Assembly: GCA_020638575.1 (NCBI GenBank)
Contig: JACKIH010000003.1
Coordinates: 353,501-417,500, forward strand
Origin: Rhodospirillaceae bacterium
Lineage (GTDB): Bacteria; Pseudomonadota; Alphaproteobacteria; DSM-16000; Inquilinaceae
Direction: 5' to 3'
Length of the DNA: 64,000 nucleotides
The translations under genes were made by a program, and so were the position numbers. Positions 53,278 through 60,159 of this stretch are shown in pieces. The notes under the pieces were generated by a model. That model was not told the origin of the DNA. It saw only the letters and a program-made list of their open reading frames with translations, and ran no database searches. Position 1 is the first letter of the stretch. Each line of letters opens with the position of its first letter.

Positions 53278-53736
53278 TCAGGCCCTCTTGTTCTTCGGGT
53301 TCATCGCGGCGAGGTCGAGCGCCACCGGCTGCTGGGCTTCGTGGGGGTGGCCGGGCCCGGCATAGACGCGCAGCTTACGCAGCACCTGGCGGCCCAGCGG
53401 CCCCTTGGGGATCATCCGCTCCACCGCCTTGTAGATCACCCGTTCCGGAAAGCGGCCGGTGAGGATCTGATCCTTGGTGCGGCTCTTGATGCCGCCCGGG
53501 TAGCCGGTGTGCCAGTAGAAGTGCTCTTCGCGCTTGCGCCCGGTCAGCCGCACCTTCTCGGCGTTGACGACGATAACGTTGTCGCCGCAATCGATGTGCG
53601 GCGTGTAGAGCGGCCGGTGCTTGCCGCGCAGCCGCATGGCGACGATGCTGGCCAACCGGCCGAGCACCACCCCCTCGGCGTCGACGACCACCCAGTCGTG
53701 GGTGACATCCGCCGGCTTGGCCGAATATGTCCTCAT
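53278..53736 (-). CDS. rplM: 50S ribosomal protein L13
   Basis: 152 residues. Recognisable sequences: RTYSAKPADVTHDWVVVDAEGVVLGRLAS, the IDCGDNVIVVNAEKVRLTGRK segment, HTGYPGGIK and AVERMIPKGPLGRQVLRKLRVYAGPGHPHEAQQP. The ATG at 53736 follows GGGAG; an upstream extension to 53847 is non-conserved. A good promoter sits about 75 bases upstream. Confidence 0.98.
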   Translation of the reverse strand: MRTYSAKPADVTHDWVVVDAEGVVLGRLASIVAMRLRGKHRPLYTPHIDCGDNVIVVNAEKVRLTGRKREEHFYWHTGYPGGIKSRTKDQILTGRFPERVIYKAVERMIPKGPLGRQVLRKLRVYAGPGHPHEAQQPVALDLAAMNPKNKRA

Positions 53737-53806
53737 GGGTCTAAACTCCCTGGGCGGCAGCCGGACCTGAGCCCGCACGCCGCCTTCGCGTGCAATCGAG
53801 CGCCGG

Positions 53807-53835
53807 TGTTTACGCGTCCAACTCACCACGGTCAA
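53807..53835 (-). promoter_or_regulatory. Probable sigma-70 promoter of rplM-rpsI
   Basis: On the minus strand TTGACC (53835-53830) and TAAACA (53812-53807) are separated by exactly 17 bases. This matches a housekeeping promoter in spacing and both hexamers, 70 bases or so before the rplM start codon. Activity is inferred. Confidence 0.6.
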
Positions 53836-53900
53836 CCGAAAAGGCACTCGAAAACAGTCGGTTGCGCTTGGGGTATGATATTACCTCGTGGGGCCGCCGC

Positions 53901-55250
53901 TCACACGAACCGCGGCGTCGTGCGGCCCAGCAGCCCCTGCGGCCGGAACACCAGCACCAGCGTCAGCACCGCGAACACCGCGATGTTGCGCCAGGCGATG
54001 GGCAGGTAGGCGTCCCACAGGCCCTCGAACTGCCCCAGCAGCAATCCGCCGGCGAGGGCTCCGGCAACCGAGCCGACGCCGCCCAGCACCGCCGCGGTCA
54101 GCCCCTTGAAGCCCAGCATCACGCCCATATAGGCGCCTACCCCGCCATAGTAGAGCGCCACGATGAAGCCCGCCGCCGCGCACAGTCCGCCGGCCACCAG
54201 GAAGGTGCCGTTGGCAATCTGGTGGGTGGGCACGCCGATCAGGCGGGCCATGTGCAGGTCGTCGCAGCAGGCGCGGTAACAGCGCCCGAAAGGCGTGCGC
54301 GCCAGTAAGAGGGCAAGGCCGACGACGAACACCGCGAAGGTCGCCATCACGACGAGTTGGGCGGTCGACACGCCGAGGGTGAAATCGCCGTTGCCGGCCA
54401 CCAGGTGCTGGCCGGAATAGACCGGCTGCAGCCAGCGGTCCCGCGAGCCCTGCACCAGGCGAACGAACTCCTGCACCGCGATGGCCGCCCCGACCGACGC
54501 GATCAGGGTTGACTGGGTGTCGCGGGCGAGCGTCGGGCGCACCACCAGCCGGTCGGTCGCCCGCGCATACACCGCCGCCACCGCCATGGAGAGCCACAAC
54601 GCCGACATCAGCGCCACCGGCAGGCTGTACACCCCCACCGTGAGCGACATGGTGACCAGCAGCACGCCGCCATAGGCACCGATCATGGCGAACTGGCCGA
54701 AGACCAGGACGATGCGGTCGATCAGTCCCCACACCAGGGTGATGCCGACGGCCAGCAGGGCGTAGAGGATGCCCGGCACCAGGCCGTTCACCACCTGCTG
54801 GGCCAGGTAGAGCAGCCAGCTCGGGCCGCCTTCGAGCAGCGGCCGGGGCGGCGGCAGAGCGCTTTCCGGCGGCACGGTGAAGAGGCCGAGCCACAACCGC
54901 GCCATATAGAGGCGGGCGGCCGACAGCGGTCCCTGGGTCTGCGTCTCGATCCCCGTCAGCACCAGCCGCCCGGTGTCGATACCGGAGCCGGCGAACCCGC
55001 ACCGGGCTTCCAGCTCCGCGTGGGCCATCCGGTCGGGCAGGCGGTAGCGGATCGTGACGGTATCTTCGGGCCCGGAGTCCGCCTCCAGGATCTCCACCGG
55101 GCCGAAGCGGCTTTCCACCGCGGCAATCACGCGGGCGCACAGGCCGGCCTGCACGCGGTCCTGCGCGCACCCCGCCAGCACCAGCCCGGCCAGCAGCAGC
55201 AACGCCCAGGCGCGCGGGCCGAGGCGCGCCACCGCCTCAGGCCGGCGCAC
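53901..55250 (-). CDS. LivH-like ABC transporter permease fused to an N-terminal lipoprotein-like region
   Basis: 449 residues. The C-terminal 290 residues are a branched-chain amino acid-type permease: QQVVNGLVPGILYALLAVGITLVWGLIDRIVLVFGQFAMIG, TPFGRCYRACCDDLHMARLIGV (EAA-type loop), AGGLCAAAGFIVALYYGG, GFKGLTAAVLGGVGSVAGALAGG, FRPQGLLGR. Ahead is a region not normally present: WALLLLAGLVLAGCAQ (lipoprotein-type signal, cysteine near residue 27) and about 100 residues with AVESRFGPVEILEADSG and a pair of cysteines. The start at GTG 55250 overlaps the thioesterase stop by 14 bases; another in-frame start at 55325 is possible. No other liv gene is adjacent. Substrate unknown. Confidence 0.85.
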   Translation of the reverse strand: MRRPEAVARLGPRAWALLLLAGLVLAGCAQDRVQAGLCARVIAAVESRFGPVEILEADSGPEDTVTIRYRLPDRMAHAELEARCGFAGSGIDTGRLVLTGIETQTQGPLSAARLYMARLWLGLFTVPPESALPPPRPLLEGGPSWLLYLAQQVVNGLVPGILYALLAVGITLVWGLIDRIVLVFGQFAMIGAYGGVLLVTMSLTVGVYSLPVALMSALWLSMAVAAVYARATDRLVVRPTLARDTQSTLIASVGAAIAVQEFVRLVQGSRDRWLQPVYSGQHLVAGNGDFTLGVSTAQLVVMATFAVFVVGLALLLARTPFGRCYRACCDDLHMARLIGVPTHQIANGTFLVAGGLCAAAGFIVALYYGGVGAYMGVMLGFKGLTAAVLGGVGSVAGALAGGLLLGQFEGLWDAYLPIAWRNIAVFAVLTLVLVFRPQGLLGRTTPRFV

Positions 55251-55701
55251 CGCCCCCCGGCGCGAGCGGAAGCGTCGCCGGCTGCGGGCTGGCCTGCGGC
55301 GGGATCGAATAGGTGCCGGTGACATGGGCGACCGGCTCGGGATCGCCTTGGGAGAAGATCAGCACCTCGCCATAGGCGAGCCGCCGGCCGAGCTTGAGCA
55401 GCCGCGCTTCGGCGCGCACCGGGGCCGGCCGCGGGCGGCGCAGGAAGTTGATGGTCATCGACGTGGTGACCGCCAGTTCCACCCGGCCGATGCGGCTCAT
55501 CACGGCGCCGTAGAGCGCCACGTCGGCCAACCCGAACAGCGCCGGCCCCATGATGGTACCCCCCGGCCGCACGAAGCGGTCCTGGTAGGGCATCATCAAC
55601 ACCATGGAGCCTTCGCCGATCTCTTCGACGGTGATGTCGAAGCTGCCGACCAGCGGCACCTGGTGGCGCACGATGGCTTCGAATTCGTCCTTCTCGATCA
55701 C
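55237..55701 (-). CDS. Hotdog-fold thioesterase (PaaI family)
   Basis: 154 residues (from GTG 55701) of the PaaI/YdiI acyl-CoA thioesterase group. The hotdog signature is GSMVLMMPYQDRFVRPGGTIMGPALFGLADVALYGAVMSRIG, followed by VTTSMTINFLRRPRP. A longer in-frame start exists (ATG 55806), which would overlap the start of the divergent enoyl-CoA hydratase gene; the shorter one gives the usual family length. The family cleaves aryl- or acyl-CoA. It is translated just before the LivH-like gene. Confidence 0.82.
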   Translation of the reverse strand: MIEKDEFEAIVRHQVPLVGSFDITVEEIGEGSMVLMMPYQDRFVRPGGTIMGPALFGLADVALYGAVMSRIGRVELAVTTSMTINFLRRPRPAPVRAEARLLKLGRRLAYGEVLIFSQGDPEPVAHVTGTYSIPPQASPQPATLPLAPGGGAPA

Positions 55702-55804
55702 GTCACGGTCATTCCGCTGTAGCCGTTTCCATTGGTCCGAAGGGCGCGCTAAGGTCTCGCGAACGGTCGGCCATAGAAGCTGCCCGATTTCGCGGAGGTT
55801 CGCC

Positions 55805-56623
55805 ATGCCCGAGCTCGCAACCCCGGCCCGTGCGGCCGCTCCCGGCCCGTCCCTGGTGGTGCGGACGGACGCCGAGGACGGCGTGACCAGCTTGACGCTC
55901 AACCGTCCCGATGCGCGCAATGCGCTGTCGTCCGCCCTAATGGCGGCACTGCACGAAACACTGGAAGAAATCGCCGACGACCGGCGCGTGCGGGTGGTGG
56001 TGCTGTCGGGTGCCGGCAAGGTGTTCTCCTCCGGCCACGACCTGAAAGAGATGCGGGCCAATCCCGGCCGGGCCAACTACGAAAAGCTGTTTCGCCAGTG
56101 CTCGCGCCTGATGATGGCGGTCACCCGGCTGCCGCAGCCGGTGATCGCCAAGGTGCACGGCATCGCCACAGCGGCCGGCTGCCAGCTCGTCGCCACCTGC
56201 GACCTCGCCATCGCCGCCGACGACACGCGGTTTGCCACGCCGGGGGTGAATATCGGGCTGTTCTGCTCCACCCCCATGGTGGCGCTGAGCCGGGCCGTCG
56301 GCCGCAAGGCGGCCATGGAGATGCTGCTCACCGGCGACATGATCGACGCCGGCCGGGCGATGGAGATCGGCCTCATCAACCGCGCCGTGCCGGCCGACCG
56401 GCTGGACGTGACGGTGGAGGCGCTGGCCCGCCAGATCGCGTCGAAGTCCGCCGCCATCGTGAAAATCGGCAAGGAAGCCTTCTACCGCCAGGCGGAACTG
56501 GGCCTGCAGGACGCCTACGACTTCGCCAGCGAGGTGATGACGCGCAACATGCTGGCGAAGGATGCCGAAGAAGGCATCGATGCCTTCCTGGCCAAGCGCC
56601 CGCCGGTGTGGGTCGATAGATAA
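55805..56623 (+). CDS. Enoyl-CoA hydratase/isomerase family protein
   Basis: 272-residue crotonase-fold enzyme. LTLNRPDARNALSSALMAALHE near the N-terminus, the oxyanion segments VLSGAGKVFSSGHDLKEM and VHGIATAAGCQLVATCDLAIAADDTRFATPGVNIGLFCSTPM are typical. The catalytic glutamate pair of E. coli-type hydratases is not clear: the position where GGG/E is expected reads AAGCQLVATCDL and VNIGLF, as in ECHDC3-like members, so the reaction is uncertain. The ATG follows GCGGAGG. Divergent from the thioesterase, to which it may be functionally related. Confidence 0.86.
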   Translation: MPELATPARAAAPGPSLVVRTDAEDGVTSLTLNRPDARNALSSALMAALHETLEEIADDRRVRVVVLSGAGKVFSSGHDLKEMRANPGRANYEKLFRQCSRLMMAVTRLPQPVIAKVHGIATAAGCQLVATCDLAIAADDTRFATPGVNIGLFCSTPMVALSRAVGRKAAMEMLLTGDMIDAGRAMEIGLINRAVPADRLDVTVEALARQIASKSAAIVKIGKEAFYRQAELGLQDAYDFASEVMTRNMLAKDAEEGIDAFLAKRPPVWVDR

Positions 56624-56669
56624 CACTTCAAGTAGTGTGAATTAGGCCCAACAGGCAGTGCTGTTGTGT

Positions 56670-56690
56670 GATAGCGGCATCTACGCTATC
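56670..56690. promoter_or_regulatory. Inverted repeat upstream of the CoA-binding protein-metY operon
   Basis: GATAGCG and CGCTATC, perfect seven-base arms with a seven-base spacer, 42 bases before the start of the CoA-binding protein gene. It may be an operator or a short hairpin; no regulator is adjacent. No SAM riboswitch is visible in this region. Confidence 0.35.
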
Positions 56691-56731
56691 TGAGCGCGGG
56701 CCGCCGCTGCGGGCCCCGGAAAGCGATCACC

Positions 56732-57229
56732 ATGAACCACGACAGCTACGGCGATGACTATATCCGCGGCATCCTCGACGATGTCCGGACCATCGCCGTG
56801 GTCGGCGCCAGCCCCGACTGGAACCGCCCCAGCTCCTTCGTCATGAAATATATGGCGGCCAAGGGCTACCGGCTGTTCGGGGTGAACCCGAAGGCGGCAG
56901 CAGCGGGCGAGGCAATCAACGGCGGCCCGGCCTATGCCCGCCTGGCGGACGTGCCGGAACCGATCGACATGGTGGACATCTTCCGCAACTCCGAAGCGGC
57001 GGGTGCTGTCGTCGACGAGGCGCTGGCGCTGGATCCGCTGCCCAAGGCCATCTGGATGCAGTTCCACGTGCGCAACGACGCGGCGGCGGCCCGCGCCGAG
57101 GCGCGCGGCATCCGCGTGGTGATGAACCGCTGTCCCAAGGTGGAATACTCAAGATTGAACGGCGAACTCGGCTGGACCGGTGTCAATCCCCGGGTTCTCA
57201 CGTCACGACGAAGGAAACTCAGCCCATGA
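56732..57229 (+). CDS. CoA-binding (YccU-like) protein
   Basis: 165-residue single CoA-binding Rossmann domain: IAVVGASPDWNRPSSFVMKYMAAKGYRLFGVNP, then YARLADVPEPIDMVDIFRNSEAAGAVVDEAL, and MNRCPKVEYSRL. It resembles succinyl-CoA synthetase alpha N-terminal domains but is alone. Its start codon precedes metY, with which it overlaps by four bases (ATGA). Pairing of these two genes recurs in alphaproteobacteria in my knowledge, so a role tied to sulfur amino acid metabolism is likely though unproven. Confidence 0.9.
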   Translation: MNHDSYGDDYIRGILDDVRTIAVVGASPDWNRPSSFVMKYMAAKGYRLFGVNPKAAAAGEAINGGPAYARLADVPEPIDMVDIFRNSEAAGAVVDEALALDPLPKAIWMQFHVRNDAAAARAEARGIRVVMNRCPKVEYSRLNGELGWTGVNPRVLTSRRRKLSP

Positions 57230-58542
57230 CCGATACCCCCAGCCACGGTTTCGAGACCCGCGCCATCCACGCCGGCACCGCCCCTGATCCGGCCACCGGC
57301 GCGCGCCAGACGCCGATCTACCAGACCACGTCCTTTGTGTTCGACAGCGTCGATCACGCGGCGTCGCTGTTCAACCTGCAGCAACTCGGCTTCATCTACT
57401 CGCGCCTCACCAACCCGACCGTGTCGGCGCTGGAGCAGAAGCTGGCCGACCTGGAAGGCGGCGTCGGCGCCACCGTGACCTCCTCGGGCCATGCCGCCCA
57501 GTTGCTGGCGCTGTTTCCCTTCATGGAGCCGGGGGCGGAAATCGTCGCTGCCAAGAAGCTGTACGGCGGCACCATCAACCAGATGTCCAACAGCTTCCCG
57601 CGGGCGTTCGGCTGGACCACCACCTTCGTCGACGTGGACGACCTGGACGCCGTGCGCGCAGCACTGACCCCCAAGTCCCGCTGCCTGTTCATCGAAAGCC
57701 TGGCCAATCCGGGCGGCGTGGTGTCCGACATCGCCGCCCTGGCGGAGATCGCCCATGCGGCCGGGGTGCCGCTGATCGTCGACAACACCATGGCCACGCC
57801 CTACCTGTGCCGGCCCATCGAGCACGGGGCGGACATCGTGGTGGTCTCCACCACCAAGTTCCTCTCGGGCAACGGCAGCTCCATCGGCGGTGCGGTGATC
57901 GACAGCGGCAATTTCGACTGGTCGGCCGACGACCGCTTCAAGGGGTTGACCGATCCCGATCCCGGCTACCACGGCCTGAAGTTCCACGAGACCTTCGGCA
58001 ACATGGCCTACACCTTCCACGGCCACGCCGTGGGCCTGCGTGACCTGGGGCCCAACCAGCAGCCGCAGAACGCCTTCCTGACGCTGCTGGGCATCGAGAC
58101 CCTGGCGCTGCGCATGGACCGGCACGTTGAGAATGCCCAGAAGGTGGCGGAATTCTTGAGCGGCCACCCGCTGGTGAGCTGGGTGGAATATGCCGGCCTG
58201 CCGGGCTCCAAGTACAACGCGCTCGCCAAGAAGTACTGCCCCAAGGGGCCGGGGGCGGTGTTCACCTTCGGCGTCACCGGCGGCTACGAGATGGGCGTGA
58301 AGGTGGTGGAGAGCGTGGAGCTGTTCAGCCACCTGGCCAATATCGGCGACGCCCGCTCGCTGATCATCCATCCCGCCTCGACCACCCACCGCCAGCTTCC
58401 GGCCGACAAGCTGGCCGCCGCCGGTGCGGGGCCGGAGGTGGTGCGCCTGTCCATCGGCCTGGAGACGGTGGAAGACATCATCGCCGATCTCGACCAGGCG
58501 TTGAAGCGTGGGGCCGAAGCGGCCAAGGCGGCAGCGGAATAA
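57226..58542 (+). CDS. metY: O-acetylhomoserine sulfhydrylase MetY
   Basis: Pyridoxal-phosphate enzyme of the Cys/Met metabolism class, 438 residues. FETRAIHAGTAPDPATGARQTPIYQTTSFVFDS at the N-terminus, YSRLTNPTVSALEQKLADLEGG, and the PLP lysine K211 in VVVSTTKFLSGNGSSIGG. It forms homocysteine from O-acetylhomoserine and sulfide. Length and the 60-residue insertion before the PLP lysine fit MetY rather than MetB. Transcription is shared with the CoA-binding gene; a hairpin follows the stop. Confidence 0.95.
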   Translation: MTDTPSHGFETRAIHAGTAPDPATGARQTPIYQTTSFVFDSVDHAASLFNLQQLGFIYSRLTNPTVSALEQKLADLEGGVGATVTSSGHAAQLLALFPFMEPGAEIVAAKKLYGGTINQMSNSFPRAFGWTTTFVDVDDLDAVRAALTPKSRCLFIESLANPGGVVSDIAALAEIAHAAGVPLIVDNTMATPYLCRPIEHGADIVVVSTTKFLSGNGSSIGGAVIDSGNFDWSADDRFKGLTDPDPGYHGLKFHETFGNMAYTFHGHAVGLRDLGPNQQPQNAFLTLLGIETLALRMDRHVENAQKVAEFLSGHPLVSWVEYAGLPGSKYNALAKKYCPKGPGAVFTFGVTGGYEMGVKVVESVELFSHLANIGDARSLIIHPASTTHRQLPADKLAAAGAGPEVVRLSIGLETVEDIIADLDQALKRGAEAAKAAAE

Positions 58543-58558
58543 GGTCTCGCAGAGGGGT

Positions 58559-58590
58559 GGCTGGGGTCCGCCGCAAGTGGGACCTCAGCC
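58559..58590. terminator. Hairpin between metY and the convergent orphan gene
   Basis: GGCTGGGGTCC pairs with GGACCTCAGCC (one G-U pair) around a ten-base loop, 17 bases after metY. It could serve as a bidirectional terminator. A tandem duplication of AGCCACCTGCC follows directly. Confidence 0.5.
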
Positions 58591-58663
58591 AGCCACCTGC
58601 CAGCCACCTGCCAACCCTCCTCGCCCTTCTCTGCCGTGGCCGGCGCCTTGAGGTGGGATAGGC

Positions 58664-59233
58664 TCAGGTCGGATAGGGCGTGGTGCCGTCGTCGTCGGCC
58701 AGAACGGACAGGTTGGGGTAGCCGCCGACGCGGATGAACTTGCTGTGCACCACGGGCGGCTTGGCGGTCGTGTCGATGTGCGAGATCGACCAGTTGGTGC
58801 CGATGGTGCTGGCGATCACGCGCGAGCGCAGCACCCGGCGCAGCGTCCAGCCCGGCGCCAGCGTGTATTGCGCGATCTTGCCGTCCCCGCGGTGGACGTG
58901 GAAGAACGCGAGCAGCCTGTAGTGCGCATTGTACGCTTCGTGATACTCGCAGCCGCCGTAGTTGTCGCTGATCACATACGCGTCCGCCGCCGTCAGCAGG
59001 CAAGGAATAACGCAGTAGTTGGCCTGCCCGGTCTGGGCCTGGGGGATGTACCAGTAGTTGGCGCTGCCGGCGACCTTGATCACCAGCTTGTTGCCCAGCC
59101 ATTCCGCGTGGCCATTCTTGGCTCTGTGCTTGGCAGCACTACTGGTGGCCACGGGTGGGGATAGGCAGGTGGCGTTCGCAATCCCCTTCGGCGTCGGGCC
59201 ACTCAACAAATCGCCGATATCGGGCAGCGGCAT
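58664..59233 (-). CDS. Orphan hypothetical protein with aromatic- and Cys-rich core
   Basis: 189 residues, not recognised. The sequence after a flexible N-terminus is distinctly ordered: AEWLGNKLVIKVAGSANYWYIPQAQ, NYCVIPCLLTAADAYVISDNYGGCEYHEAYNAHYRLLAFFHVHRGDGK, APGWTLRRVLRSRVIASTIGTNW, and a PYPT C-terminus. It contains four cysteines, many tyrosines and histidines, no signal peptide and no membrane helix. Its style differs from neighbours. It could be a secreted effector or toxin-like protein acquired separately, but there is no immunity or secretion gene at hand. The start ATG at 59233 gives the reasonable N-terminus MPLPDIGDLL. Confidence 0.65.
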   Translation of the reverse strand: MPLPDIGDLLSGPTPKGIANATCLSPPVATSSAAKHRAKNGHAEWLGNKLVIKVAGSANYWYIPQAQTGQANYCVIPCLLTAADAYVISDNYGGCEYHEAYNAHYRLLAFFHVHRGDGKIAQYTLAPGWTLRRVLRSRVIASTIGTNWSISHIDTTAKPPVVHSKFIRVGGYPNLSVLADDDGTTPYPT

Positions 59234-59378
59234 GATGCGATCCCCATTTCCCGGGCGTCTGGCGATCACCGAAACTCATCGCGGGTGTCGTGGTTGCGGA
59301 CGCGCCACCAACATGTGCCGGCTGTCGTGTCTCCGGCGCTGCGCCGGCTGTCGTCTCTTCGGCGCTCTGCCAAATCTA

Positions 59379-59714
59379 TCACACCCTGGCCGTCTCCCGG
59401 CCGATCCAATCCAGATAGGGGGCATGCCCACCGGTGATTGGCAACGCCACCACACAGGGGCAATCATAGGAGTGAAGTTGCACGACTCTGGCCGCCAGCC
59501 GGTCCACCAGCGCGGCCGTGGTCTTGGCGATGAGCACCGCCTCGGTGTCCTCCTGTGCCGCCCCCTCCCACCAGTAGATCGAGGTCATGCCGGGCAGCAC
59601 GTTGGCGCAGGCAGCCAGCCGCTCTTCCACCAGCACACGGCCGATCGCCCGCGCCTCCTCCGGCGATCCGGCGGTCATGTAGACGAAGCGGGCTTCCGAC
59701 GACGGCTCGGACAT
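59379..59714 (-). CDS. cutA: Divalent cation tolerance protein CutA
   Basis: 111-residue ferredoxin-like trimeric protein: VYMTAGSPEEARAIGRVLVEERLAACANVLPGMTSIYWWEGAAQEDTEAVLIAKTT, and VQLHSYDCPCVVALPITGGHAPYLDWIG. The E/AACVN-type cysteine region and SIYWW motif are characteristic. CutA binds copper and other metals; its physiological role in bacteria is unclear. It stands between the orphan gene and a divergent small gene, on the minus strand. Confidence 0.95.
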   Translation of the reverse strand: MSEPSSEARFVYMTAGSPEEARAIGRVLVEERLAACANVLPGMTSIYWWEGAAQEDTEAVLIAKTTAALVDRLAARVVQLHSYDCPCVVALPITGGHAPYLDWIGRETARV

Positions 59715-59831
59715 GGGGCCACTCTCCGCAGTCTATGTCGCTTTCCTGGGCCGGCAGGGCGGCTGCCGCCTTGGCCTCGGCGGCGCGGCACGGCACACTG
59801 CCGGCGCGGGCGGAGACAGGATTGCGCGGCC

Positions 59832-60125
59832 ATGGCGCCAACACAACGCCCCGCGCCCACGCGTGCGCAACTGCGCTGGCTGCGGCGGGGGCTATCGGAA
59901 CCGGGGGGCAAGCTGCCCCTGTTCGACGAGCGGGGCGTCAAGGTGGGCCGCCGCACGGTGGAGGCGTGCCTTGCCGCCGGCTGGGCGGAACGCTGGTTCG
60001 ACAACCCGCTGAAGCCCGACTGGCTGGTGTGCAAGCTCACCCCGGCCGGCCGCTCGATCGCCAGCCCAACGGCACAGCAGCGGCACGTGACCGGGCCGCT
60101 CGCTCCGACTAAGGTAGGATCTTGA
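59832..60125 (+). CDS. Small conserved hypothetical protein, possible winged-helix
   Basis: 97 residues: TRAQLRWLRRGLSEPGGKLPLFDERGVKVGRRTVEACLAAGWAERWFDNPLKPDWLVCKLTPAGRSIA. The run RTVEACLAAGWAERWF followed by LTPAGR looks like a winged-helix module, so DNA binding is possible, but I do not recognise the family. It has no clear ribosome-binding site. It is 34 bases before the gamma-glutamyltransferase start codon and may be cotranscribed. Confidence 0.6.
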   Translation: MAPTQRPAPTRAQLRWLRRGLSEPGGKLPLFDERGVKVGRRTVEACLAAGWAERWFDNPLKPDWLVCKLTPAGRSIASPTAQQRHVTGPLAPTKVGS

Positions 60126-60159
60126 AATGGGAATCGACTGCGCCGGGACGGGAGGACAC

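Noticed and set aside
56624..56731. SAM riboswitch upstream of metY
   Set aside because: Conserved SAM-II core elements were not seen; only a simple inverted repeat is present.
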